Assembly: GCF_026341515.1 (NCBI RefSeq)
Contig: NZ_JAPEOK010000001.1
Location: forward strand, 9,362,001 to 9,426,000
Direction: 5' to 3'
Source: Streptomyces sp. NBC_00878
GTDB taxonomy: Bacteria > Actinomycetota > Actinomycetes > Streptomycetales > Streptomycetaceae
DNA: 64,000 nucleotides
In this document: one piece after another, positions 53,186-61,898 of the stretch
Position numbering within the stretch: the stretch's first letter is position 1
Layout: each line of letters opens with the position of its first letter
Translations under genes and position numbers: made by a program
The notes under the pieces: generated by a model
Seen by the model: only the letters and a program-made list of their open reading frames with translations
Database searches by the model: none
Told to the model about the DNA's origin: nothing

Positions 53186-53683
53186 TCAGGCGGCGCGGTC
53201 GCGCGCGTTGGACGTCACCTTGTACGGCGTGTCCCGGACTTGGTCGTCGGCTCCGCTGCGAGGTCGCGGCATACCGATGCCGCCACTGACGAGGGCCTCG
53301 ACGGGCCGGGGCGCCCCGGGTTCATCGGGGAAGAGGCGGTGCAACGGTCGTACGAACAGACGCGTCAGTCGCCAGGCGACGAGCAGCGCTCCGACCGGCA
53401 CCACGATCTTCACCAGGCCAATGACGACTCCCGCGGGAGCGGCAGCGTGCAGCAGGACGACCATGCCGAGACTGAGGAGCCAGGCGAACGCCGCCAGCAT
53501 GGAGAACGCGACCGCGACCGGTACTCCGCCCATACCCCAGGCGTCGAGATCCGCGTCCGTGTCGAAGCTGTAAGCGCCGGCCGCGCCGAAGGCGACGAGA
53601 AGCCAGAAGGCGAAGATCACGATCATGGCGGCCGTGAACAACAGGGAGGGGAAACCGGTGGCCGCTTCGAAAAACGCGCGCAT
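53186..53683 (-). CDS. YqiJ-like membrane protein lacking the OB-fold domain
   Basis: A 165-aa protein. ATG 53683 is chosen because a G-rich site lies six bases upstream; ATG 53689 overlaps it. About three transmembrane helices (ATGFPSLLFTAAMIVIFAFW, PVAVAFSMLAAFAWLLSLGM, AAAPAGVVIGLVKIVVPVGA) match the YqiJ-type partner of flotillin. The C-terminal half, where an OB-fold is expected, is short and unstructured (PRPVEALVSGGIGMPRPRSG). It could be a truncated or minimal version. It precedes the flotillin gene on the same strand, so it is probably the first gene of that operon. Confidence 0.75.
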   Translation of the reverse strand: MRAFFEAATGFPSLLFTAAMIVIFAFWLLVAFGAAGAYSFDTDADLDAWGMGGVPVAVAFSMLAAFAWLLSLGMVVLLHAAAPAGVVIGLVKIVVPVGALLVAWRLTRLFVRPLHRLFPDEPGAPRPVEALVSGGIGMPRPRSGADDQVRDTPYKVTSNARDRAA

Positions 53684-53689
53684 ACTCAT

Positions 53690-54111
53690 CCCCCCGATAC
53701 CCGTTGCCCGACGCTGCGGGCTGCTGGGGAGTCTTCGTGGCCCCGGCGCAACACACCTGCCGGTGTCCGGCACCGGGGCCATCCCCCAGTGCTCCCCGCC
53801 ACCCATCGTGCCTGCTCAACGGCGACGGGCGCATTGCCGGGTCCCGGCAGTATTCGCCGTGGTTGGTATGCCGGTTGCTGTTAAGGGTTCATCAGCGCTG
53901 CGTCAGGATCCGGGGGAGCGAGAGACACGTTCTTGAGGTCCCGCGGACCACCAGGCAGCGCACGGTGCAGGAACTCGTCCCGTGGCCCGGCTGGGTTTAT
54001 ACGTGGGATTCGGTTCTGGCTCACTTTCCGCGAAGATCCAGTGCCTGGTCGTGGACGTCGCGCGAGTGCCAGGATGCGTGGCCCGAGCGCAGACGGACGC
54101 GGAGGGAACGT
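53690..54111. other. 422-base gap
   Basis: No accepted gene. This is the likely promoter region of the minus-strand flotillin/ATPase operon and of the plus-strand small membrane protein. Frames crossing it show no domain. Confidence 0.45.
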
Positions 54112-54324
54112 ATGCGAGCGTTGTTGGCAATGCGTGAGTGGAGTACACGGCGAAAAGTGACTGCTGCTGTGATGTTGCAAATGCTATGGCTTGGCATGCT
54201 GATCACCGCCGTGATCATCTGGGACCTCTCACTTTCTGTCCCCGTCGCCATCGCGATATGGGCCGGGCCGGCCCTGGGAGGAGTGGCAGGCACCTGGGCC
54301 GCCTCGAAGACACCTGCTGGATGA
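54112..54324 (+). CDS. Small membrane protein (70 aa)
   Basis: A 70-aa protein from ATG 54112, with GGAGGG five bases upstream. The basic N-terminus (MRALLAMREWSTRRK) precedes two helices (VTAAVMLQMLWLGMLITAVI and VPVAIAIWAGPALGGVAGTW). No known family. It lies five bases before the PucR-type frame, but that gene has its own better start at 54440, so an operon is possible but not shown. Confidence 0.65.
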   Translation: MRALLAMREWSTRRKVTAAVMLQMLWLGMLITAVIIWDLSLSVPVAIAIWAGPALGGVAGTWAASKTPAG

Positions 54325-54439
54325 GGCTGTGGCCGTGGCTGAGACCGTTCTGGGCCGGCTGACAAGCCTCGGGTCTGCCACTCTTGACCATCGTGCGTTA
54401 GGAATGGGGCAGCAGAGCGTCAAGGACAGAGGAGAACGG

Positions 54440-55546
54440 GTGACAGGGCGGGAGATACCCGACGAGTATCTGGAGGGGTATGCCCGGACGCTGGCCGAGG
54501 TGGGTGCGACCGGTCGCCGCCTCACTCGGGAGGAGTTGCAGTCCCTGCGTGCCCGTGGCGAGCGCGCGGCCGAGGCCGGCCTTGGGCTACGAGCTCTGGT
54601 CCGCCGGCACCTGTCCGCGACCCGGGAGAGCTGGCCCACCCTCCCTGCCACAGAAGCCGCACCAGTGCTCGCCGCGGTCGAGCAAGCCATCGACGCCTTC
54701 GCCGAAGGGCACGAGCGGTCGCAGAAGCTCGCGGTACGGCAGGAGGAGGCTGTACGGCGGGAGTTCATCGACGACCTGCTCTACGGCCGCAGCGACCTGG
54801 GGCGCCTGGCCGAACGCGCCGAACGCTTCGGGCTGCTCCTTGCCCGGGCCCACGCGGTCGCCGTCGCCCAGGGCCGCAAGTCACTCGAAGACATGGACCC
54901 GGCCACCCGGCAGGTGGAGAGCGCCCTGGTCGGCCGGTTCGGCCAGCGGCGCATCCTGCTCACCACGAAGGACGGGCGGCTGATCTGTATCGCGCCCGGA
55001 GACCAGGAGGACGTGCTGACGTTCTTCGCCAAGCAGGCACACGCGGCCACGGACGGCGGCCGGGTCGCTCTTGGACGGCCGCCCCCCGGGCCCGGGGGAG
55101 TCGTCCACTCCTACGAAGCAGCCCTCAACGCCCTCGACCTGGCCGACCGGCTCCGACTCGACGAGCCAGTGCTGCGCGCCGCCGACCTCCTCGTCTATCC
55201 CGTGCTCACCCGGGACCGGCAGGCCATGGCCGACCTCGTCCTCACCACACTCGGTCCGCTTGACACCGCACGTGGAGGGGCGCAACTGCTCATCGACACG
55301 CTGACCGCGTACTTCGACACGGGCTGTGTCTCGGCCGAGGCGGCTCGCCGCCTGAACCTGAGCGTGCGGGCCTTCACCTATCGCCTGGAACGCGTTCAGA
55401 AGCTGCGCCAATCCGGCGGATCCCGTGCACCGCTACACCTTGCAGACCGCGGTCATCGGAGCCCGGCTCCTGGGCTGGCCGGACAAGGAAGTGTGACGGG
55501 CGGGGCGTCGCGAAGCGGCTGGCGAAACCGCACTCACTGCGTCTAA
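54440..55546 (+). CDS. PucR-type transcriptional regulator with frameshifted C-terminus
   Basis: A 368-aa frame starting at GTG 54440, with GAGGAG five bases upstream. The N-terminal part is a helical sensor, with a GGDEF-like fold in the middle (AHAVAVAQGRKSLEDMDPAT, RRILLTTKDGRLICIAPGD). The HTH_30 helix-turn-helix follows (TLTAYFDTGCVSAEAARRLN, then LSVRAFTYRLERVQKL). After QKLRQ the family tail ADPVHRYTLQTAVIGARLLG continues in the +1 frame (GCG at 55416, stop at 55496), so an indel has destroyed the last 25 or so residues. DNA binding may survive because the HTH itself is intact. Confidence 0.85.
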   Translation: MTGREIPDEYLEGYARTLAEVGATGRRLTREELQSLRARGERAAEAGLGLRALVRRHLSATRESWPTLPATEAAPVLAAVEQAIDAFAEGHERSQKLAVRQEEAVRREFIDDLLYGRSDLGRLAERAERFGLLLARAHAVAVAQGRKSLEDMDPATRQVESALVGRFGQRRILLTTKDGRLICIAPGDQEDVLTFFAKQAHAATDGGRVALGRPPPGPGGVVHSYEAALNALDLADRLRLDEPVLRAADLLVYPVLTRDRQAMADLVLTTLGPLDTARGGAQLLIDTLTAYFDTGCVSAEAARRLNLSVRAFTYRLERVQKLRQSGGSRAPLHLADRGHRSPAPGLAGQGSVTGGASRSGWRNRTHCV

Positions 55547-55604
55547 CGTCAGTGTTCTTGAGTCACCGGATGGTGCGTGCGGCACAGAAGCTGGGGGAGC
55601 CGGA

Positions 55605-55907
55605 GTGTCCTTCCTGAAGTTCGCGGGCGATGAAGTGCTGGAGATGGCGGGCACGCTGGAGACCAGCGGGGGGCAGATGAAGTCGGCCTCCAAGGAGATG
55701 AAACACGCCGACTCGAAGCAGATCGGCCACGGCGGCCTCGAATCCGCGTGTGACGACTTCGCGGATTCCTGGGACTACGGCTTCGGAGAGCTCTCCAAAC
55801 TCACCAAGGGCGTCTCGAAGTTCGCCAAGAAGGCCGCGGATGAATTCCGAAAGCTGGACGACAAGCTGTACGACGAGTTGAAGAAGGCGGGCGAGGGCAA
55901 GAAGTAG
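55605..55907 (+). CDS. Small WXG100-like protein
   Basis: A 100-aa protein from GTG 55605 with a GGGGGAG site. It is almost all alpha-helical and charged, without proline. A central SWDYGFGEL (W56) lies between two helices, as in the WXG turn of ESX substrates, though the third residue is Y and not G. C-terminal lysine-rich helix (KFAKKAADEFRKLDDKLYDE). Secretion by a type VII system is possible but the motif is imperfect. It faces the WXG-type gene pair downstream across a 26-base convergent gap. Confidence 0.6.
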   Translation: MSFLKFAGDEVLEMAGTLETSGGQMKSASKEMKHADSKQIGHGGLESACDDFADSWDYGFGELSKLTKGVSKFAKKAADEFRKLDDKLYDELKKAGEGKK

Positions 55908-55933
55908 CCCTCGCTCAGCCGACTTCGGCCGGT

Positions 55934-56683
55934 TCAGGGTTTGGCCGGCTCCGGAACGTCGAAGGTGAAGGTCCGGCCGATCTGCGCCAGACGGCCGCAG
56001 TAGGAGTCCAGCAGGAACACTGACGGCGTGGAGATCGTCACGTACGCGCAGTAGTCGCGCGGCGCAGGAACGATCAGCTGGAGCAGGGCCATGGGAAGAG
56101 TCGGACGGACAGCTTCCCCCGTACCGGCGACGTCCGCGATGCCGGTCTCGGCCGCGAAGCTCGCGGGCAGGGTGAGCATGCGCAGGGAGGCGGACATGAC
56201 GCCCGGCCCAGACGGCAGTTTGGCCGCCAGCAGCATGTCCTGCCTGCCCTGCACACCCTTGCCGAGAGCGAAGTCCAGCTCCTGGAGGTGGCTCTCGCGG
56301 GCGAAGAACTTCTGTTCCTTCGCGCGGTAGATGCCTTCGGCGGCCAGCGGCCGGTCCCGGTGCCCGCTCGGCTTGACGGTGACGGCGAGCAGGCCCATGG
56401 ACAGCCGCTCGTCACCGGCCACGTCCTCGGTGCCCAGACACATGGCGGTGAGGGCGACGGTCTCCTCACCGCCCGCGGACAGGCCGGGCAGGGTCGCACG
56501 CAACTGCTCGGTGGCAGAGGCGAGTTGCTGCTCGTCGGCATCCGGCATGAGCTTGGCCAGTGCCTCCTGCCAGCCGTCGGAGGCGGCGGGGTCGGGCAGG
56601 CGGACGAACTCGTCGGGGACGGTGTACCGGAAGGCGTACGGAATTTCCCGTGCGATGGCGGCTTCGACCGGGTTGTGGGTCAT
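55934..56683 (-). CDS. Hypothetical protein coupled to a type VII-like secreted protein
   Basis: A 249-aa protein without transmembrane segments or known domain. It starts at ATG 56683, inside the ATGA overlap with the upstream gene. Features: AREIPYAFRYTVPDEFVRLP, GGEETVALTAMCLGTEDVAG, and an end rich in beta strands (YVTISTPSVFLLDSYCGRLA). Close coupling to the WXG-like gene suggests that it is its chaperone, immunity protein or co-secreted partner. I cannot name a family. Confidence 0.65.
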   Translation of the reverse strand: MTHNPVEAAIAREIPYAFRYTVPDEFVRLPDPAASDGWQEALAKLMPDADEQQLASATEQLRATLPGLSAGGEETVALTAMCLGTEDVAGDERLSMGLLAVTVKPSGHRDRPLAAEGIYRAKEQKFFARESHLQELDFALGKGVQGRQDMLLAAKLPSGPGVMSASLRMLTLPASFAAETGIADVAGTGEAVRPTLPMALLQLIVPAPRDYCAYVTISTPSVFLLDSYCGRLAQIGRTFTFDVPEPAKP

Positions 56684-58134
56684 GCGACGGTTCCGAAGTT
56701 CGAGGGCTGCAGGCCTTTGGTGAAGCTGTCTCCGGCGGAGGTGAGCGTCGTGGCGGCGTCGAACTGCGGTCCCAGCGGGCCGGGGGCCATGGTCGTGGGC
56801 TCGTTGTCCGGTGCCTCGTAGTCGAAGAACCCGGCCGCCGGGCCGACGACGGGGATGTCGGAGATGTTCCAGTCGCCGTCCAGCCACCGGCCCTCGTTGG
56901 TGTTGGAGCCGAACGCGAAACCTGCCCCGGTCACCGTGCCGACCACGTCGAGGGTCCGACCGGCGGCGACATGGACCCAGCCCTGTCCCGCCATGGCGAA
57001 GCCGCGCATCGAGTTGGCCATGCCGCTGGGGATCTTGGCGATGTTGCCCCAGGCGCCGGGGCCGATCCTGCCGAGTGTCGCCATGAAGCCCTCGGAGGCC
57101 CGCAGTGTGCGCCCGGACTGCACCATCAGCCGGCCCGCCTGGGCGAGCTTGGCGCCCGCGAGACCCACACCGCCCGCGACCACGCCGAGCGCGTCCCAGG
57201 CGAGCGTCTGCCAGGTCACGCCCTCGGCACCGCCGATCATCGCGGCACTGTGCGCGGCCAGCGCACCCACGCCGACGATGAAGCCGATCAGACCGAGTGC
57301 GCCCACCCCGGTACCGAGCGCCAGGGCGACGAGGCAGATCACACCGATGACCATGGCGATGTCGGCGTCGCCGACCAGCTTCCAGAAGTTCGGGTCCGAC
57401 AGGACGTTCCAGGCATCGGCCAGGAAGTCCGTGAACCCGGCCACCAGGTCGTCGAACCAGCCGGGTTCGGGCGGAGCGTCATCCGCCGCATCCTTGATCG
57501 TACGAGCCGTCGCGTCCGCCGCGGTCGTGTACTCCGTGTGCAGAGTGCGGGCCCGATCTCGGATGGCCTCCAGCTCGTCGTTGGCTGTGTCGTACGCCTT
57601 CTGCTTGTCCTTCTTGTCCTCGTCGTGCTCGTCCTTCTCCTTCTCGGAGAGTGTGGATGTCTCCTTCGGCAAGCCGTCGAGAGTGCCCTTCGTGGTGCTC
57701 ACCTTCTGCGCGGCTGCGGCGGCTTCCTCCTCCAGTTTGCGGGCCCGCGTCTGGAAGCCGTCCAGGCTGGTCTCCCAGCCGGACAGTGTCCGGTGGGCCG
57801 AACTGATCGAGCCGAGCGCCTTCTTGAGATACGGGGGAATCTTCTCTACGGACTTCGTGAACGTGTCGGCCGACTTGCCCACCCAGATCCCGTCGGACGT
57901 ACCGATCTTGCTGAGCTGCGTCTGCGCGGTACCGCTGTCCCGGTCGACCCGGCCGATCGCGGAGACCATCAGCAGCACGGTCTCCAGGTCGCCCGGCGCC
58001 GAATCGAACCCGAGATGGGGATACTTCGACGAACCTACTGCTTGTCCCCCTACATTGCTGTTCGCCTCCCGCCGGTGGGGGGACGGATCATCCAGGTGAT
58101 AGGAAGCTATCCGTGAGGTGAGTGGTTCCGCCAT
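56680..58134 (-). CDS. WXG-type putative type VII-secreted protein with membrane domain
   Basis: A 484-aa protein from ATG 58134, which has only a weak site. The N-terminal 210 residues form a helical WXG/ESX-like domain with SDGIWVGKSADTFTKSVEK (W about residue 82) and a long charged coiled coil (KLEEEAAAAAQKVSTTK, EKEKDEHDEDKKDKQKAYDT). Three or so hydrophobic helices follow (GDADIAMVIGVICLVALALG, ALGLIGFIVGVGALAAH, AWDALGVVAGGVGLAGAKLA). The tail ends in a small glycine-rich domain. The layout resembles polymorphic toxins exported by type VII systems, but no nuclease or other toxin motif is visible in the tail. Confidence 0.7.
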   Translation of the reverse strand: MAEPLTSRIASYHLDDPSPHRREANSNVGGQAVGSSKYPHLGFDSAPGDLETVLLMVSAIGRVDRDSGTAQTQLSKIGTSDGIWVGKSADTFTKSVEKIPPYLKKALGSISSAHRTLSGWETSLDGFQTRARKLEEEAAAAAQKVSTTKGTLDGLPKETSTLSEKEKDEHDEDKKDKQKAYDTANDELEAIRDRARTLHTEYTTAADATARTIKDAADDAPPEPGWFDDLVAGFTDFLADAWNVLSDPNFWKLVGDADIAMVIGVICLVALALGTGVGALGLIGFIVGVGALAAHSAAMIGGAEGVTWQTLAWDALGVVAGGVGLAGAKLAQAGRLMVQSGRTLRASEGFMATLGRIGPGAWGNIAKIPSGMANSMRGFAMAGQGWVHVAAGRTLDVVGTVTGAGFAFGSNTNEGRWLDGDWNISDIPVVGPAAGFFDYEAPDNEPTTMAPGPLGPQFDAATTLTSAGDSFTKGLQPSNFGTVA

Positions 58135-58196
58135 CGTCGTGACCACACCGCTACGGCATGCTGACTGTGCCCACAAATCCGGACCCAGGAGGCGCG

Positions 58197-58802
58197 ATGT
58201 TCCTGCAGCCCCAGCTGAAGGCTCTGTTGAGGGACGGCTCGCAGGGCGCGCAGCGGCACGATGCCCGCAATCTTCAGCGGTCCTGGCGGAAGTTCGCGGC
58301 CTTCGCCTACATCGCCGAGCAGTACGGCTACGAGTACGACGGCCTCTCCCCGATCTCGCCGAAGGGCAGCCCGAACCCGTACTTCGCCTTCCGGCGCACC
58401 CCGGACGCCGTGGAGCGCGCCACCCACACCACCGAGCGGTACCCCACCGCGCTCCAGGGCGGCCCGCTGCCGGGCATGCGCCCCGGCGGGAACCGCCTGC
58501 GCCCGGTGGCCGAAGCCCGGCGGGACGTCGACCTGCTACACGCCCGCATCATGGTCGACTACAGCCGCACCCACCGGCGGCGCGGCCTGATCGCGCTGGT
58601 GATCCTCCCGCTCGCCATGCTCATCCCGCTCTCCCAGACCGGCTTCACCCCGTCAGCCCTGGGGGTCTGCGCCGCTATCTGGCTGTTCTTCGCCGCCCTG
58701 TGGGCCCTGGGCCTGCTTCTAGCCCGGCGCCGCCTCACCAAGTACGGACGCATCCCGACCGCGGCCGGAATCGACTGGCGGGCGGCGCAGGCGCGCACGT
58801 GA
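58197..58802 (+). CDS. Membrane protein divergent from the WXG-type gene
   Basis: A 201-aa protein from ATG 58197 with AGGAGG four bases upstream; an in-frame ATG at 58158 lacks a site. The hydrophilic N-terminal 130 residues (KFAAFAYIAEQYGYEYDGLS, then YPTALQGGPLPGMRPGGNR) precede two transmembrane helices (LIALVILPLAMLIPLSQTGF and GVCAAIWLFFAALWALGLLL). No family is recognised. It is divergent from the WXG-type gene, with 62 bases between starts, so the two may share a regulatory region. Confidence 0.68.
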   Translation: MFLQPQLKALLRDGSQGAQRHDARNLQRSWRKFAAFAYIAEQYGYEYDGLSPISPKGSPNPYFAFRRTPDAVERATHTTERYPTALQGGPLPGMRPGGNRLRPVAEARRDVDLLHARIMVDYSRTHRRRGLIALVILPLAMLIPLSQTGFTPSALGVCAAIWLFFAALWALGLLLARRRLTKYGRIPTAAGIDWRAAQART

Positions 58803-59226
58803 TTGCCGGACTCTGAAAGACGCCCAGGGCAGGTATGTACCGGTGACGGTCAGTGATCCAGGCAGGCCGCGTCCGCAGGACTGACTGTGTGTCCGAACTC
58901 CACCCTGTGAGGCGGATGAGGGGTTGGGACGGAGGACCCCCGGGTTGGCACCGGCACGAGCCCCTGACGAACGGCGATACGGATGGTGCTTGTGGTGATC
59001 ACCGGCGTCGACATGGTCACGCTCGTGACCCGGGCAACGGGGGTTCTGCTCCGGCGAGAGTGCCAACGGCTCGGCACCAGCGCCGATGCGCACCGGATCG
59101 AGTCGGCAGCCACCCCGAGGTGTCCGAGACGCCCGCCGCCATGCCCGGTCCCTTCACCACATCGGCGGTGCCGCAGGCGTCAACCGACTGCCCGACCATG
59201 ATTCGCGCTACTGACGGCGTGCTGTT
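58803..59226. other. 424-base gap
   Basis: No coherent coding signal was found on either strand; several short frames were checked and did not match a family. Confidence 0.4.
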
Positions 59227-59649
59227 TCAGCGGAACGACCGGACATCCAGCCAACGCTGCCGTGCCCGTCGGAACCAGCTCGTGAGGTGGGAGCACAACG
59301 GGCCACCGCGCGGCAGCGCTACCGTCGTCTCCCGCGCCATCGCGGTGAAGAATCCCCGCCCGGCTCGGCTCTGCAACGTGGTACTCCACCGGTAGCCGGG
59401 GCGGCGGGCGAGCAGCGAATGGATCAGCTCGCGTCCCAGCCCTTGACCTTGCCAGGTGTCGCAGATCCAGATGTCCAGAATTCGCCCTGCACGGCACGTC
59501 TTGCAGGCGCGGAAACGCAGCTGTCCAATGACGCGATTTCCCCGGTTCAGCGAGACGATCTCGATGGATGCGGCCGGGGCGGACGAGGCAGTCCTGTTCA
59601 CCCGTGGCGGTTGATGATTCTGAGCTCTGCCATTCCATACCCAGACCAA
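59227..59649 (-). CDS. GNAT-family acetyltransferase-like protein
   Basis: A 140-aa frame. The core contains RVIGQLRFRACKTCRAGRI, then DIWICDTWQGQGLGRELIHS with the acetyl-CoA pyrophosphate loop Q-G-x-G. A typical GNAT ending (GFFTAMARETTVALPRGGPL) follows. The start is uncertain: a TTG at 59649 is the most upstream option, and an earlier domain part may be lost. Compared with Streptomyces relatives of about 180 aa, the N-terminus seems short. It may be a slightly truncated but functional acetyltransferase. Confidence 0.55.
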   Translation of the reverse strand: MVWVWNGRAQNHQPPRVNRTASSAPAASIEIVSLNRGNRVIGQLRFRACKTCRAGRILDIWICDTWQGQGLGRELIHSLLARRPGYRWSTTLQSRAGRGFFTAMARETTVALPRGGPLCSHLTSWFRRARQRWLDVRSFR

Positions 59650-59736
59650 TGAATTCCGCCTTCTGAAATCGCCGATGCACGGTGAGGAGCGGACTGAAGG
59701 GGGAGATGCGGCGCTGGTCCTGGCGTCGCCGCCGGT

Positions 59737-60036
59737 TCAACGATGCGCATCGTTCGAGTCCTCCCTCCTCACTGCCGCAGGGCCGGTACGCAGGTCGACG
59801 ATGTGGGCGACGAGCGCCCCGGCAAGCACTGCCCAGGCCGTCGCGGCGAAACCGGCCGCCTGCCAGCCGCTGACGGAGACAAGCGAGACTGTGGCGCATC
59901 CCGCAGCCATCGCACAGCGGTTGGAAAGGAAAGACCACTCGCGGCGGCCGCTTCCCGGTTGACGGATTTCCACCAGAGCGGTCCGGATGACCAGCATGGC
60001 CAAGACGGTCACGGGCGCGATCACTGACGAATCCAC
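59737..60036 (-). CDS. Small two-helix membrane protein
   Basis: A 99-aa protein from GTG 60036, preceded by a weak GAGAG site. Helix 1 is SSVIAPVTVLAMLVIRTALV. A short arginine-rich loop follows (RQPGSGRREWSFLSNR). The further hydrophobic segments are MAAGCATVSLVSVSGWQAAG and FAATAWAVLAGALVAHIV. No motif is recognised. A longer frame from 60204 has unusual composition and is not used. Confidence 0.5.
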   Translation of the reverse strand: MDSSVIAPVTVLAMLVIRTALVEIRQPGSGRREWSFLSNRCAMAAGCATVSLVSVSGWQAAGFAATAWAVLAGALVAHIVDLRTGPAAVRREDSNDAHR

Positions 60037-60211
60037 GTGTGCTCTCGTTTCGATCCAAGTCGTCGGGTCCGGCGGCGGGCGGTGCCTGAGCGAGGCACAT
60101 CGAGCAAGTGTCAGGCGGAATGCCTTGCAGGCCCAGGCTGCGGTCGAGGAGGCGGGCGGGCGCGAAGCAGCCCTGCCAGACACAGTTCGCAACCATGGCC
60201 GCACCAGTCGC

Positions 60212-60670
60212 TCATGAACCTCCGGTGAAGTGCTCCAACAGCCTGGCCGCGGTGATCGCGCCGATCAGGGCGGCTTTGTCGCCACTGTGTTCGACGACCG
60301 CGACGACCGAGGTGTCCTTGCGCGCCATCAGCGCCGCGATCTGCATGGCCGAGGCGTCCGGGCCGACCACGGCAGCGGTGATGGTGCGGCGCGGCAGCCA
60401 CTCGATCACCGATCGCCCCACCATCGACGCTCTGACATCGTCGTCGAACCGGTCGTCGATCACCGAGGCGAGGAGCGGGTCATCCTGGACGCTGTCGGGC
60501 ACAAGCGCCGTGACGAGACGGGTAGCGGACACGATCGCATACGGGTACTGGTCCGGGTCGAGGACCAGCAGGGCCGGTAGCTGCCCGCGCGCCACCAGCC
60601 GGACTGCATCCAGCGCGTCGTCGTCCGCGGACACGGTGGGATAGCTCCTGGCCAGATCACGTGCATACAT
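60212..60670 (-). CDS. CBS-domain protein
   Basis: A 152-aa protein from ATG 60670, with GGAG ten bases upstream. Two CBS motifs are visible: RDLARSYPTVSADDDALDAV, LPALLVLDPDQYPYAIVS, and IAALMARKDTSVVAVVEHSG, then KAALIGAITAARLLEHF. CBS pairs bind adenine nucleotides and sense energy state. The start overlaps the stop of the antiporter gene upstream by 14 bases, so it probably regulates that transporter. Confidence 0.87.
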   Translation of the reverse strand: MYARDLARSYPTVSADDDALDAVRLVARGQLPALLVLDPDQYPYAIVSATRLVTALVPDSVQDDPLLASVIDDRFDDDVRASMVGRSVIEWLPRRTITAAVVGPDASAMQIAALMARKDTSVVAVVEHSGDKAALIGAITAARLLEHFTGGS

Positions 60671-61898
60671 CAGCGGAGGTCTCCTTGGTCGGTGCGTCGG
60701 CGTCCTCGCGGCCCGACGGGATCCCGGCCAGGTCGTCGACATCGAAGGCACGGGCGATCGGCACGTCCGTGGAGCTGTGGGCGATGATCGAGAAGGCGAT
60801 GCAGACCGCGATCAGCGTGAACGCCGCTTCGGCCTGCGGGATGCCCGACTGCAGCACCAGCAGGCCGTAGACCACCGACGCGAAGCCCTTCGGACCGAAC
60901 CAGGCGGCCACCAGCCTCTCCCGGCGCGAGATGCTCGTGCCGAGCAGGGAGAGCAGCAGTGACGCCGGGCGGATCAGGACGATCGCCAGGACTGCTGCCA
61001 CGTAGCCGCCGACCGACAGGTCGCCGAAGAGCTGGGGCGTCAGCAGCGCGCCGAAGACCAGCAGCGCCGCGAATTTCGCGAGCTCTGCCAGAGCCTCGCC
61101 GAGCGGCTCGAAGGACTGCTTCGCCTCCGGAGAGACGTGGACCAGCGTCGCGCCGGCCGAGAACGCGGCCAGGTAAGGGTTGGCGTGGGTCAGGTGGCAG
61201 GCCGCGTACAGGATGATCCCGGTCGCCAGCGGCAGCAGCGGCTGCAGCTTCGGCTCCGCGCCCAGCAGCCGGAAGCGCACCAGCCCACTGGCGAGCAGCG
61301 GGAGCGCGACGCCGAACACGAGGCCGAGCAGCAGTTCCAGAGCGATCTTGGAACCGGAGGCCTCAGCACTGTCGGAAGTCGGGCCCGCGGCGGCGATGAG
61401 GATGAGCACGATCGGCAGGGCCAGGCCGTCGTTGATGCCGCTCTCCACGTTCAGCAACTGCCGCAGCTTGGCGGGGACTTCACGGCGCCCCACAATCGCC
61501 GAGGCGAACACCGGGTCGGTGGGCGCCAGGACCGCACCCACCAGGAACGATGTCGTCCAGTCCAGGCCCACCAAGAAGTGCGTGATCAGCGCCATGAAGA
61601 CAAACGCAAGAGGCATGCCCAGCCCCAGAGCACGCGCCGGATTCTTCCAGTTGGCCCGCAGCTTGGGCAGGGAGACGTGCATGCCGTCGGTGAACAGCAC
61701 CGCAAACAGCGCCAGGTCGGCCGTTATGGCCACGATCTCACTGTCCGGCGTGATGTGAATCAGGCCGAGGAAACCGTCGCTGACGAGCGCTCCGCCGACG
61801 AGGAAGAGGAATGACGTGGAAAGCACCGTCCGGGCCGCCAGACCCGACAACAGAACCGCCACCAACAGTGCAACACCGAACACCGCCACAAGCACCAT
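60657..61898 (-). CDS. CPA1-type sodium/proton antiporter
   Basis: A 413-aa protein with about 12 transmembrane helices. The family core GAVLAPTDPVFASAIVGRRE contains the conserved Asp; NVESGINDGLALPIVLILIA holds the second acidic residue. It ends with a hydrophilic tail. NhaP-like proteins exchange Na+ or K+ for protons. The CBS gene is coupled downstream. No regulatory TrkA domain is fused, so the separate CBS protein could fill that role. Confidence 0.92.
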   Translation of the reverse strand: MVLVAVFGVALLVAVLLSGLAARTVLSTSFLFLVGGALVSDGFLGLIHITPDSEIVAITADLALFAVLFTDGMHVSLPKLRANWKNPARALGLGMPLAFVFMALITHFLVGLDWTTSFLVGAVLAPTDPVFASAIVGRREVPAKLRQLLNVESGINDGLALPIVLILIAAAGPTSDSAEASGSKIALELLLGLVFGVALPLLASGLVRFRLLGAEPKLQPLLPLATGIILYAACHLTHANPYLAAFSAGATLVHVSPEAKQSFEPLGEALAELAKFAALLVFGALLTPQLFGDLSVGGYVAAVLAIVLIRPASLLLSLLGTSISRRERLVAAWFGPKGFASVVYGLLVLQSGIPQAEAAFTLIAVCIAFSIIAHSSTDVPIARAFDVDDLAGIPSGREDADAPTKETSADVCT

